From contig NZ_OY782870.1 of assembly GCF_963678545.1 (NCBI RefSeq), forward strand, positions 868,001 to 932,000: 64,000 bases of DNA, read 5' to 3'. Shown piece by piece: positions 8,219 to 17,075 of the stretch; positions within the stretch are counted from its first letter, which is position 1; each line of letters opens with the position of its first letter. Source of the DNA: an uncultured Methanomethylovorans sp. (GTDB lineage Archaea; Halobacteriota; Methanosarcinia; Methanosarcinales; Methanosarcinaceae). The notes beneath the pieces were generated by a model. The model made no database searches, was not told the DNA's origin, and worked only from the letters and a program-made list of their open reading frames with translations. The position numbers and the translations under genes were made by a program.

Positions 8219-9070
8219 ATGCCTAAAAACATCAAAGTTTCAGATATAATGGTAAAAGATGTTGCTTGTGCAACACTTCCTGGGTCAAGGGACGAGGTAC
8301 TTGAGATCCTGAAAGCAAAAAGAGTCTCAGGTGTTCCTGTATTAAAAGACGGAAAGCTTGTTGGTATTGTCAGCAGGTCCAATCTGTTGCAGAATCCGGA
8401 AGAAGAACAGCTTGCGTTGCTTATGACAAGAGATCCTGTTAGTATAACTCCGGATGAGAATATTACAGATGCAGCCAGGTTGATCCTGCAGCATAATATT
8501 CGCAGGCTTCCTGTGGTTGAAGATGGAAAGCTGAAAGGTTTGCTTACTATAGCTGATATTGTGGGTGCTCTCGCAGATATGAATCTCACTGATCACGTAG
8601 GTCAGTACAGTAGCAATAAATCAGTACCTGTATGGAGTGAGACACCTCTTAATGTGGTAGCAAGAGTAATGGAACTTTCAAGTGTGAAGGCAGTGCCTGT
8701 TCTTAACTCTGAGTTAGAATTGGTAGGTATTATCTCAGACAGGGATGTTATAAGTTCCAGCATAATTGAAGACTCAGTAGAGATGTCAAACATGTCAAAT
8801 GGTTCTGATGATGACCACTGGACCTGGGAATCCATGCGCGATACCATGAGCATTTACTATAGTGTTTCAAGGATCAGGGTACCGAATGTGCTTGCCAAAG
8901 ATATTATGGTCACCAGCCTTGTAAAAGCATCATATATCTCTGGTGTAAGTGAATGCGCCCTTAAGATGAAACGCAACAGGATCGATCAGGTTCCAATAGT
9001 CAATGCAAACCAAAAATTCCTTGGACTATTAAGAGATCGTGACCTTTTGAAATCGATTGCAAATCTTTAA
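8219..9070 (+). CDS. four-CBS-domain protein
   Basis: A 283-residue protein built of four CBS motifs (two Bateman modules) with no attached enzyme. The first begins VSDIMVKDVACATLP and later repeats carry SGVPVLKDGKLVGIVS, LPVVEDGKLKGLLTI, AVPVLNSELELVGIIS and VPIVNANQKFLGLLR. CBS pairs bind adenine nucleotides or SAM and usually regulate a partner. The ATG follows GGTGGAAGAGGA. Its position next to UspA suggests nucleotide sensing; the partner is unknown. Confidence 0.9.
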   Translation: MPKNIKVSDIMVKDVACATLPGSRDEVLEILKAKRVSGVPVLKDGKLVGIVSRSNLLQNPEEEQLALLMTRDPVSITPDENITDAARLILQHNIRRLPVVEDGKLKGLLTIADIVGALADMNLTDHVGQYSSNKSVPVWSETPLNVVARVMELSSVKAVPVLNSELELVGIISDRDVISSSIIEDSVEMSNMSNGSDDDHWTWESMRDTMSIYYSVSRIRVPNVLAKDIMVTSLVKASYISGVSECALKMKRNRIDQVPIVNANQKFLGLLRDRDLLKSIANL

Positions 9071-9077
9071 TTCTGTT

Positions 9078-9103
9078 GGCCAGATGCTTTTTTGCATCCG
9101 GTC
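9078..9103 (+). terminator. hairpin after the CBS gene
   Basis: A stem GGCCAGATGC/GCATCCGGTC with one A-C mismatch and one G-U pair closes a T6 loop and is followed by GTTTTAC. It lies 8 bp after the stop codon. Confidence 0.45.
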
Positions 9104-9126
9104 GTTTTACATAATGGTGTTTTAAT

Positions 9127-9813
9127 ATGGGTCGGCCATTCACTTTTATTAATTCTGCGATGTCTGCCGATGGAAAGATCTCTACATGGCAGAGAAAACA
9201 GGTAAGGATCTCAGGAGCAATTGACTTTGATCGTGTAGATCAGTTACGGGCCACATCCGATGCTGTTATGATTGGAATAGGTACAGTACTTGCCGATGAT
9301 CCCAGTCTTACAGTAAAATCTGCTCAAAGGAAAGCAGAACGTAAGGCAAAAGGTCTTAAAGAGAATCCAGCACGTATTGTAATAGACAGTCATGCTAGGA
9401 CCCCTATAGATGCAGATATTTTTAAGAAGGGTGAAGGTCAGAGAATAGTGGTGGTAAGTTCTTCTGCCCCCTCTAAGAATGTAGAGGCATTGAAGGAGAA
9501 AGCCATCGTTATAATTAGCGGCGATACAAGTGTCGATCTTCCTGATGCAATGGAACAGTTGTATGAGCTGGGTATCAAGTGTTTAATGGTTGAGGGTGGA
9601 GCAACACTTAACTGGGGAATGCTCTCAAGCGGGCTTGTGGATGAGATATACACTTTTGTGGGAAACATTATAATTGGGGGCCAAGTGGCTCCTACTCTAG
9701 TGGATGGTGAAGGATTTACGGATGCTAGTACTCTACCTCTTGAAATGATCTCAGCGGAGAAAATAGAGGCAGGTATTCTCTTAATATGGAAAGTTCTCAA
9801 CTTCCACGAATGA
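9127..9813 (+). CDS. arfC: 2,5-diamino-6-ribosylamino-pyrimidinone 5'-phosphate reductase
   Basis: RibD C-terminal-type reductase of 228 residues. In archaea this enzyme reduces the ribosyl side chain before deamination in riboflavin and F420-precursor synthesis, using NADPH. The N terminus FINSAMSADGKIST, the segment MIGIGTVLADDPSLTV, the central RIVIDSHARTP and the C-terminal MVEGGATLNWGML are family marks. It is not fused to a deaminase, as expected for archaea. Confidence 0.9.
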   Translation: MGRPFTFINSAMSADGKISTWQRKQVRISGAIDFDRVDQLRATSDAVMIGIGTVLADDPSLTVKSAQRKAERKAKGLKENPARIVIDSHARTPIDADIFKKGEGQRIVVVSSSAPSKNVEALKEKAIVIISGDTSVDLPDAMEQLYELGIKCLMVEGGATLNWGMLSSGLVDEIYTFVGNIIIGGQVAPTLVDGEGFTDASTLPLEMISAEKIEAGILLIWKVLNFHE

Positions 9814-9821
9814 GTCAAGAT

Positions 9822-9856
9822 GGTTTTGTGTTGTGGTGCATTAACTCCACAAAACC
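9822..9856. terminator. long hairpin between arfC and the thioredoxin gene
   Basis: A perfect 9-bp inverted repeat GGTTTTGTG/CACAAAACC (9822-9830 and 9848-9856), with an inner TTGTGG/CCACAA alternative pairing. It lies just after arfC and touches the TATA-like CCTATATCC (9855-9863) of the next gene, so it could be a terminator or a site that affects the promoter. Confidence 0.4.
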
Positions 9857-9903
9857 TATATCCAGGTAAGATAGTATACTAATTGGTAGTTTTAGGTGAA
9901 TCT

Positions 9904-10374
9904 ATGAATAAGTATCTTTTCCTTTGTATTGTAGCCTTATTGATAGGCGTTTCAGGTTGCCTTGATACAAATTCCTCTTCAGAGAATAGTGCTGTAGTAG
10001 CTGTTCAAGATCAGCAGCAAATAGATGAGGCACTAGTTTCAGGACCCGTGCTTGTAGATATGGGCTTTGCCTCATGCCCTGCATGTCAGATTATGAAGCC
10101 CACAATTGAAGAGATATCACAGGAGTATCTTGGAAAGGCCACAATAATGTCTATCGACACTCGTGAAAATCCCCACGTTGCCATGGTCTTTGATGTCTAT
10201 TCTGTACCTGACATGTTTGTCATAGTAAGCAATGATTCAGAAGGCTATCTTTATATGACATCTGACGGCAACCTTACGAGAGATAGGAATATTGCAAGAT
10301 TCATCGGTGTAACAGAAAAGGATGTTCTTACCAAAACGCTGGACTTGGCTATCTTATCAAGGCAGAAAGAGTGA
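9904..10374 (+). CDS. thioredoxin-like lipoprotein with CPAC site
   Basis: A 156-residue extracytoplasmic thiol protein. A hydrophobic signal peptide (about residues 3-18) ends in the lipobox-like VSGC, predicting a membrane-anchored lipoprotein. The thioredoxin fold follows, with active-site CPAC at residues 58-61 in FASCPACQIMKP and a cis-Pro in YSVPDMFV. The ATG at 9904 is preferred over the TTG at 9883 because AGGTGA lies 4 nt before it. It overlaps the CcdA-like gene by 4 bp (GTGA), so the two likely form a thiol-disulfide pair. Confidence 0.85.
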   Translation: MNKYLFLCIVALLIGVSGCLDTNSSSENSAVVAVQDQQQIDEALVSGPVLVDMGFASCPACQIMKPTIEEISQEYLGKATIMSIDTRENPHVAMVFDVYSVPDMFVIVSNDSEGYLYMTSDGNLTRDRNIARFIGVTEKDVLTKTLDLAILSRQKE

Positions 10375-11051
10375 CTGAAACTGATCTCTCTAAAAGTATG
10401 ATGACAACTGACATTAGTCCTCTGGCGATATTACTTGCAGGCATAATTAGTGTACTTTCTCCATGTACTCTTCCTCTGCTGCCTGCTATCTTGGCTTTTT
10501 CAACAAAAGAAGGGAAATATGGTCCGCTTGCAGTAATAGCAGGTTTGGTGATCGCTTTTACATCTATGGGTGTAGTAACATCTGCTTTTGGAGCTTTGTT
10601 AATAAGTTATATCCCTTATTTACATCTAATCGCTTCTATTACCATTGTTCTTTTTGGTATTGTTATGCTTTTTGATCTTCAGGTATTCAATTGGCTATTT
10701 ATCTTCACGAGTAAGGTTCATAATTCTAAGAAGCAAGGAATATTGGGTGGTGTTCTGCTCGGTTTATCCCTGGGCATTGTTTGGATACCATGTGTAGGCC
10801 CTTTATTGGGAAGTGTATTGGTACTGGTGGCTGTGCATGGTAATTTGGCCTATGGTGCATCATTATTGTTTATATACTCCATCGGTTTCGCATTGCCCAT
10901 GCTGATTATCGCATATTCTGCAAATGTTTCCGCTATGAGATTGCGAAACATAGCTCGTTATGATTTTTTCGTTAAGAAGATAGCAGGTATTTTACTGGTA
11001 GTTGCAGGATTATGGATGGCATACACTAGCCAAATGATCTTACTATTCTAG
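10371..11051 (+). CDS. CcdA/DsbD-type transmembrane thiol-electron carrier
   Basis: A 226-residue membrane protein with six predicted helices. It has the paired conserved cysteines of the CcdA family, in LSPCTLPLLPAILAF (early) and GIVWIPCVGPLLGS (middle). CcdA moves reducing power from cytoplasmic thioredoxin to outside thiols. It starts with GTG overlapping the stop of the thioredoxin-like lipoprotein, its evident partner. The substrate is probably surface or extracytoplasmic disulfides; cytochrome c maturation is possible. Confidence 0.88.
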   Translation: MTETDLSKSMMTTDISPLAILLAGIISVLSPCTLPLLPAILAFSTKEGKYGPLAVIAGLVIAFTSMGVVTSAFGALLISYIPYLHLIASITIVLFGIVMLFDLQVFNWLFIFTSKVHNSKKQGILGGVLLGLSLGIVWIPCVGPLLGSVLVLVAVHGNLAYGASLLFIYSIGFALPMLIIAYSANVSAMRLRNIARYDFFVKKIAGILLVVAGLWMAYTSQMILLF

Positions 11052-11077
11052 GCTTCAAAAATAGAATAAAAAGTAGA

Positions 11078-11100
11078 TGCGAGGATTTATTACTCGCATT
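11078..11100. terminator. bidirectional hairpin, ccdA-like / cbiC
   Basis: A perfect 7-bp inverted repeat ATGCGAG/CTCGCAT with a 9-nt loop lies between the convergent ccdA-like and cbiC genes, overlapping the cbiC stop. Confidence 0.45.
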
Positions 11101-11812
11101 CGTCTTTCAAATTGGCAATTGCCACAAGTTCATTCACACAGGCGACAGCTATCGGGGTTCCTCCCCTGGTGCCTATACAAGTGATAGAGGGTATGTCTGT
11201 ATCCCTTACAACTTCCTTGGACTCAGCGGCATTCACGAATCCCACCGGTGTTGCTATTACAAGGGCTGGCCTTATACCATGTTCTACCATACGGCATACT
11301 GCAAGGGCTGCAGAAGGAGCATTTCCTATAGCTACTATGGAACCTTCCAATCTGTCTCTACATGCTAGGAAACCTGCAGCTGTTCTTGTGATTCCAAATT
11401 TCTTCGCGATAGCAGCGTCCTTATCCTCATCCATTACACAAATAACCTCGGACTTGTGTCCCATTTTAGTGATGCCGTATTTTACCATATTGATATCTAC
11501 AAATATGGGGGCACCTTTCTTCAAAGCCTCAACGCCTGCCTGCACAGCATCTTTATTGAAATGCATGAGATATGCCATGGAGAGATCGCCCACTGCAACC
11601 ATGCAGCGCTGCCTAATTCTATCCTCAATGGTTCTGTCTCCCACTATCTGTTTGGCAAGGTTGCGGCTAGTCATGTATATAGCCTTTGCCTCGTCGGTCT
11701 GGGCGCCGAGGTCAGTGCAGATGTCTATAAGTGCGGGATCCATTTTTGTTGTGAATTCCACAAGCTCTTCAAGAGCAGGTGAACCTGACTGCTTTTTGTT
11801 CTTAGTAGTCAT
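11090..11812 (-). CDS. cbiC: cobalt-precorrin-8 methylmutase CbiC
   Basis: A 240-residue protein that moves the C-11 methyl group to C-12 to form cobyrinate in the anaerobic cobalamin route. Family marks are RIRQRCMVAVGDL, the segment FVDINMVKYGI and the late GNAPSAALAVCRM with RPALVIATPVGFVNAAESKE. It is the last gene of the reverse cbi cluster and overlaps cbiH by 11 bp. The N-terminal 15 residues are polar and specific to this protein. Confidence 0.95.
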   Translation of the reverse strand: MTTKNKKQSGSPALEELVEFTTKMDPALIDICTDLGAQTDEAKAIYMTSRNLAKQIVGDRTIEDRIRQRCMVAVGDLSMAYLMHFNKDAVQAGVEALKKGAPIFVDINMVKYGITKMGHKSEVICVMDEDKDAAIAKKFGITRTAAGFLACRDRLEGSIVAIGNAPSAALAVCRMVEHGIRPALVIATPVGFVNAAESKEVVRDTDIPSITCIGTRGGTPIAVACVNELVAIANLKDECE

Positions 11813-12608
11813 ACTTTCTCTGATACCCCCTTGGAGTGATTATTCTTTCCCCGTTGTTGCTCTTCCATATCCTGGATTCATTATTGGCTATCAGGATTGT
11901 GGTGCTCATATCCACCCAATCGTTATAGTTCATGACTTCATCCAGGGTTGTAACAACATAGTCTTGGTCGGTAGTCCTTAATGCATTCTTTACAAGGCCG
12001 ACTGGTACTGAACCATTCTTGTATTTTTTGATTATTTCTATGGCCTGTGAGAAGTTGGATTTGCGCTGTCTGCTCTTTGGATTGTATAGTGAGATCACGA
12101 AATCCGCAGAAGCTGCTGCATTCAGCCTTTTTTCGATGACTTCCCAAGGTGTAAGCAGGTCACTTAAACTGATAACTGCAAAATCATTCACTATCGGTGC
12201 ACCCAGAACGCTTGCTGCAGCAGTGATGGCTGTAACTCCCGGGAGTACTTCGATATCCACATCAAGGCCTTCATGTTCTGCTACTTCCAATACGAGTCCA
12301 GCCATACCATAAATATTGGCATCTCCACCGCTTATCATGGATACAACCTTTTCCTTGGCCAGTTGTACTGCTTTTACAGCCCTGTCCACTTCCTTGCCCA
12401 TGGCGCTGCGAATGATCTCCTGTTTATCGATCAATTCTGCGATCTGGTCGAGATAAGTACCATTACCTACAATATAATCAGAGTTCATCAATACGTCTCT
12501 GGCAGCAATAGTCATTTGTGGTACTGAACCAGGTCCAATTCCGATTATGTAAAGCCTCCCTTTTCCAGCAGAGGTCTTATTCTGCGATTGCGATTGTGAT
12601 CCTTCCAT
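11802..12608 (-). CDS. cbiH: cobalt-precorrin-3 C17-methyltransferase CbiH
   Basis: A SAM-dependent tetrapyrrole methylase of 268 residues (CobJ/CbiH type) that methylates C-17 with ring contraction. The N-terminal loop is YIIGIGPGSVPQMTIAA, followed by ISGGDANIYGMAGLVLE and VLPGVTAITAAASVLGAP. The C-terminal half has FVISLYNPKSRQR and the NDWVDMSTTILIANN segment. The first 18 residues, rich in Gln and Ser, overlap the end of cbiG-C by 32 bp. GGAAG-type ribosome sequence precedes the ATG. Confidence 0.94.
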   Translation of the reverse strand: MEGSQSQSQNKTSAGKGRLYIIGIGPGSVPQMTIAARDVLMNSDYIVGNGTYLDQIAELIDKQEIIRSAMGKEVDRAVKAVQLAKEKVVSMISGGDANIYGMAGLVLEVAEHEGLDVDIEVLPGVTAITAAASVLGAPIVNDFAVISLSDLLTPWEVIEKRLNAAASADFVISLYNPKSRQRKSNFSQAIEIIKKYKNGSVPVGLVKNALRTTDQDYVVTTLDEVMNYNDWVDMSTTILIANNESRIWKSNNGERIITPRGYQRKYDY

Positions 12609-12930
12609 ATACCTTCTTCCTTAAGATTAATTCCTTTTTTTTAGAAAGCGCCAAAGCAGATGGTTCTGCCACCCCAGTTAAACCAAAACGATTTGCCTGG
12701 GATCCTGATGGCGCATCATAAAGATTAATTTCATCCTCAGAAAGGAACTTTATATCCTTTCCTAGAATAGTAACAGCTTCAAGCAGGCCACTTTCATTTT
12801 CTTTCAATTTTGAGGAGGCAAGCATGTCTACGTCATCAATGTTTTTACCCACTTCTGCAAGTGCAGACTCAATGGCAGATATGACTTCTTCTTTGTTGAC
12901 ACCCCGCCTGGCTCCAATACCTATTATCAT
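12577..12930 (-). CDS. cbiG: CbiG C-terminal domain (cobalt-precorrin-5A hydrolase, split)
   Basis: A 117-residue separate polypeptide equal to the C-terminal domain of CbiG, which opens the delta-lactone of cobalt-precorrin-5A. The motif GIGARRGVNKEEVISAIE is at the start and the conserved NRFGLTGVAEPSALA region is at the C-terminal end. Its ATG overlaps the stop of the N-terminal half by 4 bp. In many bacteria both halves are one protein, so this is a split gene, with coupled translation likely. Confidence 0.9.
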   Translation of the reverse strand: MIIGIGARRGVNKEEVISAIESALAEVGKNIDDVDMLASSKLKENESGLLEAVTILGKDIKFLSEDEINLYDAPSGSQANRFGLTGVAEPSALALSKKKELILRKKVYGRITIAIAE

Positions 12931-13439
12931 CTGTTTTCCGCCTTTTCCTTTTTCAGCACAGATACGTCAGCACCCACTACTACGATCTTGGGACCTTTTA
13001 TCTCAAGCACTTCTACATCTTGTTCCAGCAGGGCACAATTGACCTGCCTTGTTGAGTCCTTGTTGACTATATCGCATCCCAGGGCCTTGGCAATGCCCTC
13101 TACAGAGTTGCGGTTATGCACCTCTGTTGCTGTGGTGATGACCGGGATGGCACCAATTTCCGAGATCTTTCGGACCAGTTCGTTGGCACCGTGATGTCCT
13201 CCCAGAAGGGAAATGGCGAAGTTGAGATTTGAGTCAACTACAACTACAGCTGGATCCTTCCATTTATCCTGGATTAGCGGTGCTATATCCCTCACCACTA
13301 TGCCAGTTGCAAAGACCGCTACTATTGCATCGTATTTCTCAAATGCCTTTCTAAAAATCTCTTTTTCATACAGCAGAACATCAGCGTCTATATGCTTGGC
13401 TATACGCTCAGCGACTTCTAGGTTTCTTTCAAAAGTTAT
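12927..13439 (-). CDS. cbiG: CbiG N-terminal domain, no canonical start codon
   Basis: The N-terminal half of cobalt-precorrin-5A hydrolase. The frame runs open from inside the cbiF stop and encodes [19 protein letters not shown], then [18 protein letters not shown] and [15 protein letters not shown], all typical of the family. The first ATG/GTG/TTG in frame is the GTG at 13298, which would remove about 47 conserved residues. At the position expected for Met there is ACA (13452-13454), preceded by GGAG; the nearest alternative is ATA at 13437-13439, used here as a placeholder start. A lost start, a rare start codon or read-through from cbiF are all possible. Confidence 0.7.
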   Translation of the reverse strand: MTFERNLEVAERIAKHIDADVLLYEKEIFRKAFEKYDAIVAVFATGIVVRDIAPLIQDKWKDPAVVVVDSNLNFAISLLGGHHGANELVRKISEIGAIPVITTATEVHNRNSVEGIAKALGCDIVNKDSTRQVNCALLEQDVEVLEIKGPKIVVVGADVSVLKKEKAENR

Positions 13440-14167
13440 GACAGCGGTTCTTGTGCTACTCCGTATAGGTAAGACCTCCCATAGTTCTTTGGGTCTACTA
13501 CCCCTCCGATGAGGATCATAGCTGAGCGTTTTATGCCCTCATCCTTAACCTTCTGAGCGATGTCGGCCACAGTGCCGATGACAACTTTCTGGTCAGGCCA
13601 GGAAGCATGGAATACCACAGCCACCGGAGTATCAGGACTGTACTCAACCTTTTTCATTATCTCTTCTATCTTCTGTGTGCCCAGAAAAACAGCCATTGTG
13701 GCATTATGCCGGGAAAGTTCCTTGATCTGGTCCTCTTCCAGGGTCTTGCCTGCGGGTCTTGTGATAATGAGGGTTTCTGTAACGTTGTTCAGAGTTAGCT
13801 GTGTCTTGAGTGCTGCTGCAGTTGCAAAAACTGAGGAAACACCTGGAACTATCTCTACTTCCACGTCGAACTTCTTTAACTCCTCTATCTGTTCGACTAT
13901 AGAGCCATAGAGTGATGGATCGCCACTGTGCAGGCGCACTACTTTTTTACCCGCATTAAGGGCATCCACCATCAACTTATTTGTCTCATCCAGGGTTAGC
14001 CCGTAACTGTCAACTTTTTCTCCATTTGAATAATTAAGCACTTCCGGGTTCACAAGAGATCCAGCGTATATTACAAGGTCCGCATGTTCCAGAAGTTCCT
14101 TGCCCATGACGGTTATGTACTTAGCATTACCCGGGCCTGAACCCACAAAATATACCTTATGAGCCAT
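13436..14167 (-). CDS. cbiF: cobalt-precorrin-4 C11-methyltransferase CbiF
   Basis: A 243-residue SAM-dependent methylase of the CobM/CbiF type. It has [18 protein letters not shown] at the N terminus, [18 protein letters not shown] in the middle and [16 protein letters not shown] after it. It methylates C-11 of cobalt-precorrin-4. The ATG follows GGAGGATAAAAT, a strong ribosome site. Its stop overlaps the beginning of the cbiG-N frame. Confidence 0.95.
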   Translation of the reverse strand: MAHKVYFVGSGPGNAKYITVMGKELLEHADLVIYAGSLVNPEVLNYSNGEKVDSYGLTLDETNKLMVDALNAGKKVVRLHSGDPSLYGSIVEQIEELKKFDVEVEIVPGVSSVFATAAALKTQLTLNNVTETLIITRPAGKTLEEDQIKELSRHNATMAVFLGTQKIEEIMKKVEYSPDTPVAVVFHASWPDQKVVIGTVADIAQKVKDEGIKRSAMILIGGVVDPKNYGRSYLYGVAQEPLS

Positions 14168-14180
14168 ATTTTATCCTCCA

Positions 14181-14792
14181 TTACTTTTTTTGCCCGAACA
14201 CTATGCTGAAGTAATTACCTTTCTCAGGAATCTTTTCTATTTCCTTTATAATTATCTCATCGTCCATGAAAAGGCGCTGAACAAAAGTGAATTTATTGTA
14301 CCCCTCTTTTTTCATGGAGTCTATAATTTCAAGTGGTCTGGTTGCCTTTAGAACTATCTTGTAGGTCTTCTCTGACCCATCGCTGACTTCAAATGAAGCA
14401 TCTACCTCGGCATCGGCTCTGGAAGCAAAGGATGTAATAGAACTGATACCTGGTATTGTGGCAGTTTCAACATCTGGGTATAGCTTGTTCATGACTCTTT
14501 TCAGATGTGTAAATGTAGAGAAGAAATTTGGATCCCCTATGAGTCCAAAGGACACAAGGTTATGTCTGGACTCCTCTGCGATGAGTTCAGCATTCTTTGT
14601 CCATACCTCATTGAGGACGTTATAATCGGTAAGCATGGGGAAATCAAGGATTTCCGCCTCAGCATACGGGGCAACAAGCTCAGCGGCCAATCTGCCGGGC
14701 ACATACACCTTATGGCTTTTCTTAAGAGTCTCTACAGCCTTCAATGTAAGAAGTTCCGGGGATCCCGGTCCAAGTCCAACTCCAATCAGCAT
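14181..14792 (-). CDS. cbiL: cobalt-precorrin-2 C20-methyltransferase CbiL
   Basis: A 203-residue tetrapyrrole methylase matching CbiL/CobI. It begins MLIGVGLGPGSPELLTLKAV and contains the family segments FGLIGDPNFFSTFTHLK and TIPGISSITSFASRA. It adds the C-20 methyl group to cobalt-precorrin-2. GAGGAGAATC precedes the ATG. It lies 16 bp after cbiT and 13 bp before cbiF in the same operon. Confidence 0.93.
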   Translation of the reverse strand: MLIGVGLGPGSPELLTLKAVETLKKSHKVYVPGRLAAELVAPYAEAEILDFPMLTDYNVLNEVWTKNAELIAEESRHNLVSFGLIGDPNFFSTFTHLKRVMNKLYPDVETATIPGISSITSFASRADAEVDASFEVSDGSEKTYKIVLKATRPLEIIDSMKKEGYNKFTFVQRLFMDDEIIIKEIEKIPEKGNYFSIVFGQKK

Positions 14793-14808
14793 TTATATGA
14801 TTCTCCTC

Positions 14809-15360
14809 TTAATTCGTTTTGTCTGTTCCTCCGACAATGATATACACCGGATTTTCAGGCTTGAACATTGTCTCACCAACCAGATCTACTCCACGGGATA
14901 CTATCACATGTAGCACCTCACGGAATATGCCAAGTTCCTTCATCCTCTGTATAACTCTCACTACGGTCTCTATGCGCACAGCATCCACGACTATACTACG
15001 GGCATTTTTTGCTGCAAGAGCATCCAGTACCTCCAGGATGTTCTTAGATCCGCCTACGAAAGCGCAATCTACTTTTTCCGCTTGAGTGATGACCTCAGAG
15101 GATTCACCGAAAACCAGATTCACATTCGGTATCTTAAATGCTTCGAAATTTTTCTCTGCTACTTCAATAGCTTCTGTCCTTGCATCTATTGCAGTGATGT
15201 GAAGGTTCTTAACAAGTGAACTTGCTTCTATTGACACAGCACCTGTGCCACACCCTACATCAAAGAACATATCGCCGTCCCTTAGTCCTAACTTAGAGAT
15301 AGCGATAGCGATTATTTCCGGTTTTGTTGGGCCACCGCTTACACGTAAAAGATCAAACAT
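14809..15360 (-). CDS. cbiT: cobalt-precorrin-7 C15-methyltransferase (decarboxylating) CbiT
   Basis: A 183-residue SAM-dependent methyltransferase of the Rossmann type. Motif I is DMFFDVGCGTGAVSIEAS (about residues 33-50), with AIDARTEAIEVAEKN for the adenosine site and VDCAFVGGSKNILEVLDAL after. CbiT methylates C-15 and decarboxylates the C-12 acetate. It is a stand-alone CbiT without a CbiE domain. It is the first gene of the reverse cbi operon; AGGTGGAAC precedes the ATG. Confidence 0.93.
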   Translation of the reverse strand: MFDLLRVSGGPTKPEIIAIAISKLGLRDGDMFFDVGCGTGAVSIEASSLVKNLHITAIDARTEAIEVAEKNFEAFKIPNVNLVFGESSEVITQAEKVDCAFVGGSKNILEVLDALAAKNARSIVVDAVRIETVVRVIQRMKELGIFREVLHVIVSRGVDLVGETMFKPENPVYIIVGGTDKTN

Positions 15361-15381
15361 GTTCCACCTAATTTAAGTAAA

Positions 15382-15411
15382 CTGGAGTTCTGGAGTTAAG
15401 TAGATATAAGT
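15382..15411 (-). promoter_or_regulatory. cbi operon promoter with tandem 8-bp repeat
   Basis: The reverse-strand TATA box ACTTATATCTAC (about 15400-15411) predicts a start near 15381. Between the TATA box and that start sit two adjacent perfect copies of AACTCCAG on the reverse strand (15382-15389 and 15390-15397). A protein bound there would block polymerase, so this is a candidate operator. The same AT box could serve cobQ in the other direction. Confidence 0.45.
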
Positions 15412-15480
15412 TGTTCCTCATAAAACTTGTGAGAAATCTTCGTTAACACAAAAGCTTTCCATGTTAAAAGGTTGTTGGAT

Positions 15481-16959
15481 ATGACTGACAAAAGTACTAA
15501 AAAATTACTGGTACTGGGGACTGCCTCGGATGTAGGCAAAAGCATAATGGTCACAGGCCTTTGCAAGATCCTTTCAGAAAAATACCGAGTGGCTCCGTTC
15601 AAGGCTCAGAATATGAGTCTCAATTCCTGGATCACTAAAGATGGTAAGGAAATAGGCATAGCACAGGCGGTGCAGGCCAAGGCAGCAGGTGTTGATCCTA
15701 CTGCTGATATGAATCCTGTACTTCTGAAACCCAAAGGTGACAGGACTTCACAGGTCATCATACTGGGTGAGCCATTTGCTGATAAATCGGCAGGCAACTA
15801 CTACGATTCGATCTCGGAGACCATGGAAGTGGTAAAGGGGGCTCTGGACAGGCTTGGTGAGAAATACGAGCTCATTGTCATGGAAGGAGCAGGCGGAGCT
15901 GCGGAAATTAATCTCTATGATCGGGATATCGTGAATGTAGGCACAGCAAGGCTTACGCAGGCGCCCATCATTCTGGTAGGCAACATCGAATCTGGTGGTG
16001 TCTTTGCAAGCCTCTATGGCACAGTTGCACTGTTGCCCGAGGATATACGCGGCAACATAAAGGGTTTCGTTATCAACAAGTTCAGGGGAGATCCGGCCAT
16101 CTTGGAGCCAGGGTTGAGGCAACTGGAGGAGATGACTGGCATCCCTGTATTGGGTGTATTGCCCTATTACAAACTCAATATCCCATCTGAGGATTCCATG
16201 GCCATCATCTCGAAAAGCAGGAATACTTCTTCAGGCTGCCTGAACGATGTGGACATTGCAGTAATCAGGCTGCCACGTATATCCAACTTCACCGATTTTG
16301 AACCTCTGGAGCGCCTGGCAAAGGTGAGGTATGTCGAACTGCATGAAGACCTTGGAACTCCTGACTGTATTATTATCCCGGGTACCAAGAATACTATCAG
16401 TGATCTTTTGGACCTAAAGACAAGTGGAATGGATAAGCAGATCCAGAAAATGTATGGTAAGGTGCCAATTTTTGGAATATGCGGCGGTTACCAGATGCTA
16501 GGCAAGACCTTACATGATTCTGGTATAGAAAACGGCCGGGAGGCAGATTATGAGGGTCTGGGGCTTCTTGAAGTGGAAACAGCTTTCGGCGAGTACAAGA
16601 AGACTACTACACAGGTAAAAAAGAAAGTCGTTGCCGAGGGACCTATATTCCGTCATATCAAGGGTGAGGAAGTGTGGGGATACGAGATTCACATGGGTAA
16701 GACGGAGACCCCAAGGACTGTCTTTGGTGATGATGGCAGCATCGACGAGGGTGGGATTGTCATAGGTACATACCTCCATGGTCTGTTTGAGAACAGCAAT
16801 GTAAGAACTGCCCTGATGATTTATCTGGCTGAAAAGAAGGGTGTGGAGTTCCATCCCGAAGTGGCGACCACCGAAGAAGAAGCATACAAGGAGCTTGCCG
16901 ACATCGTACGCAGTTGTCTGGACATGGATAAGATATATGAGATGATTGGGGAAAGCTGA
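15481..16959 (+). CDS. cobQ: cobyric acid synthase
   Basis: Glutamine-dependent amidase (CbiP/CobQ) that amidates the b, d, e and g side chains of the corrin ring. The N-terminal MinD-like ATPase part has LVLGTASDVGKS (about residues 10-21) and FKAQNMSLNSW. The C-terminal glutaminase part has the catalytic Cys in FGICGGYQMLG and the His in GTYLHGLFEN. ATG at 15481 is preferred to the TTG at 15472 because the AAAGGTTG sequence is then at usable spacing. About 492 residues, normal. Divergent from the cbi operon and in the same pathway. Confidence 0.95.
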   Translation: MTDKSTKKLLVLGTASDVGKSIMVTGLCKILSEKYRVAPFKAQNMSLNSWITKDGKEIGIAQAVQAKAAGVDPTADMNPVLLKPKGDRTSQVIILGEPFADKSAGNYYDSISETMEVVKGALDRLGEKYELIVMEGAGGAAEINLYDRDIVNVGTARLTQAPIILVGNIESGGVFASLYGTVALLPEDIRGNIKGFVINKFRGDPAILEPGLRQLEEMTGIPVLGVLPYYKLNIPSEDSMAIISKSRNTSSGCLNDVDIAVIRLPRISNFTDFEPLERLAKVRYVELHEDLGTPDCIIIPGTKNTISDLLDLKTSGMDKQIQKMYGKVPIFGICGGYQMLGKTLHDSGIENGREADYEGLGLLEVETAFGEYKKTTTQVKKKVVAEGPIFRHIKGEEVWGYEIHMGKTETPRTVFGDDGSIDEGGIVIGTYLHGLFENSNVRTALMIYLAEKKGVEFHPEVATTEEEAYKELADIVRSCLDMDKIYEMIGES

Positions 16960-17075
16960 TTAAAAGTATCAGAGGTTTGACTGTTTTTAATCAATTTTCT
17001 TATTTCTGATAAGATTGGACTCAATCCTTCTTTTTTACGATAGTTTTTTTATTTATTACTTTTTGTAACCACAAT

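Noticed and set aside
11112..11981. 289-codon plus-strand frame opposite cbiC and cbiH
   Set aside because: It overlaps the antisense of two well-identified cobalamin genes and lacks any recognisable domain.
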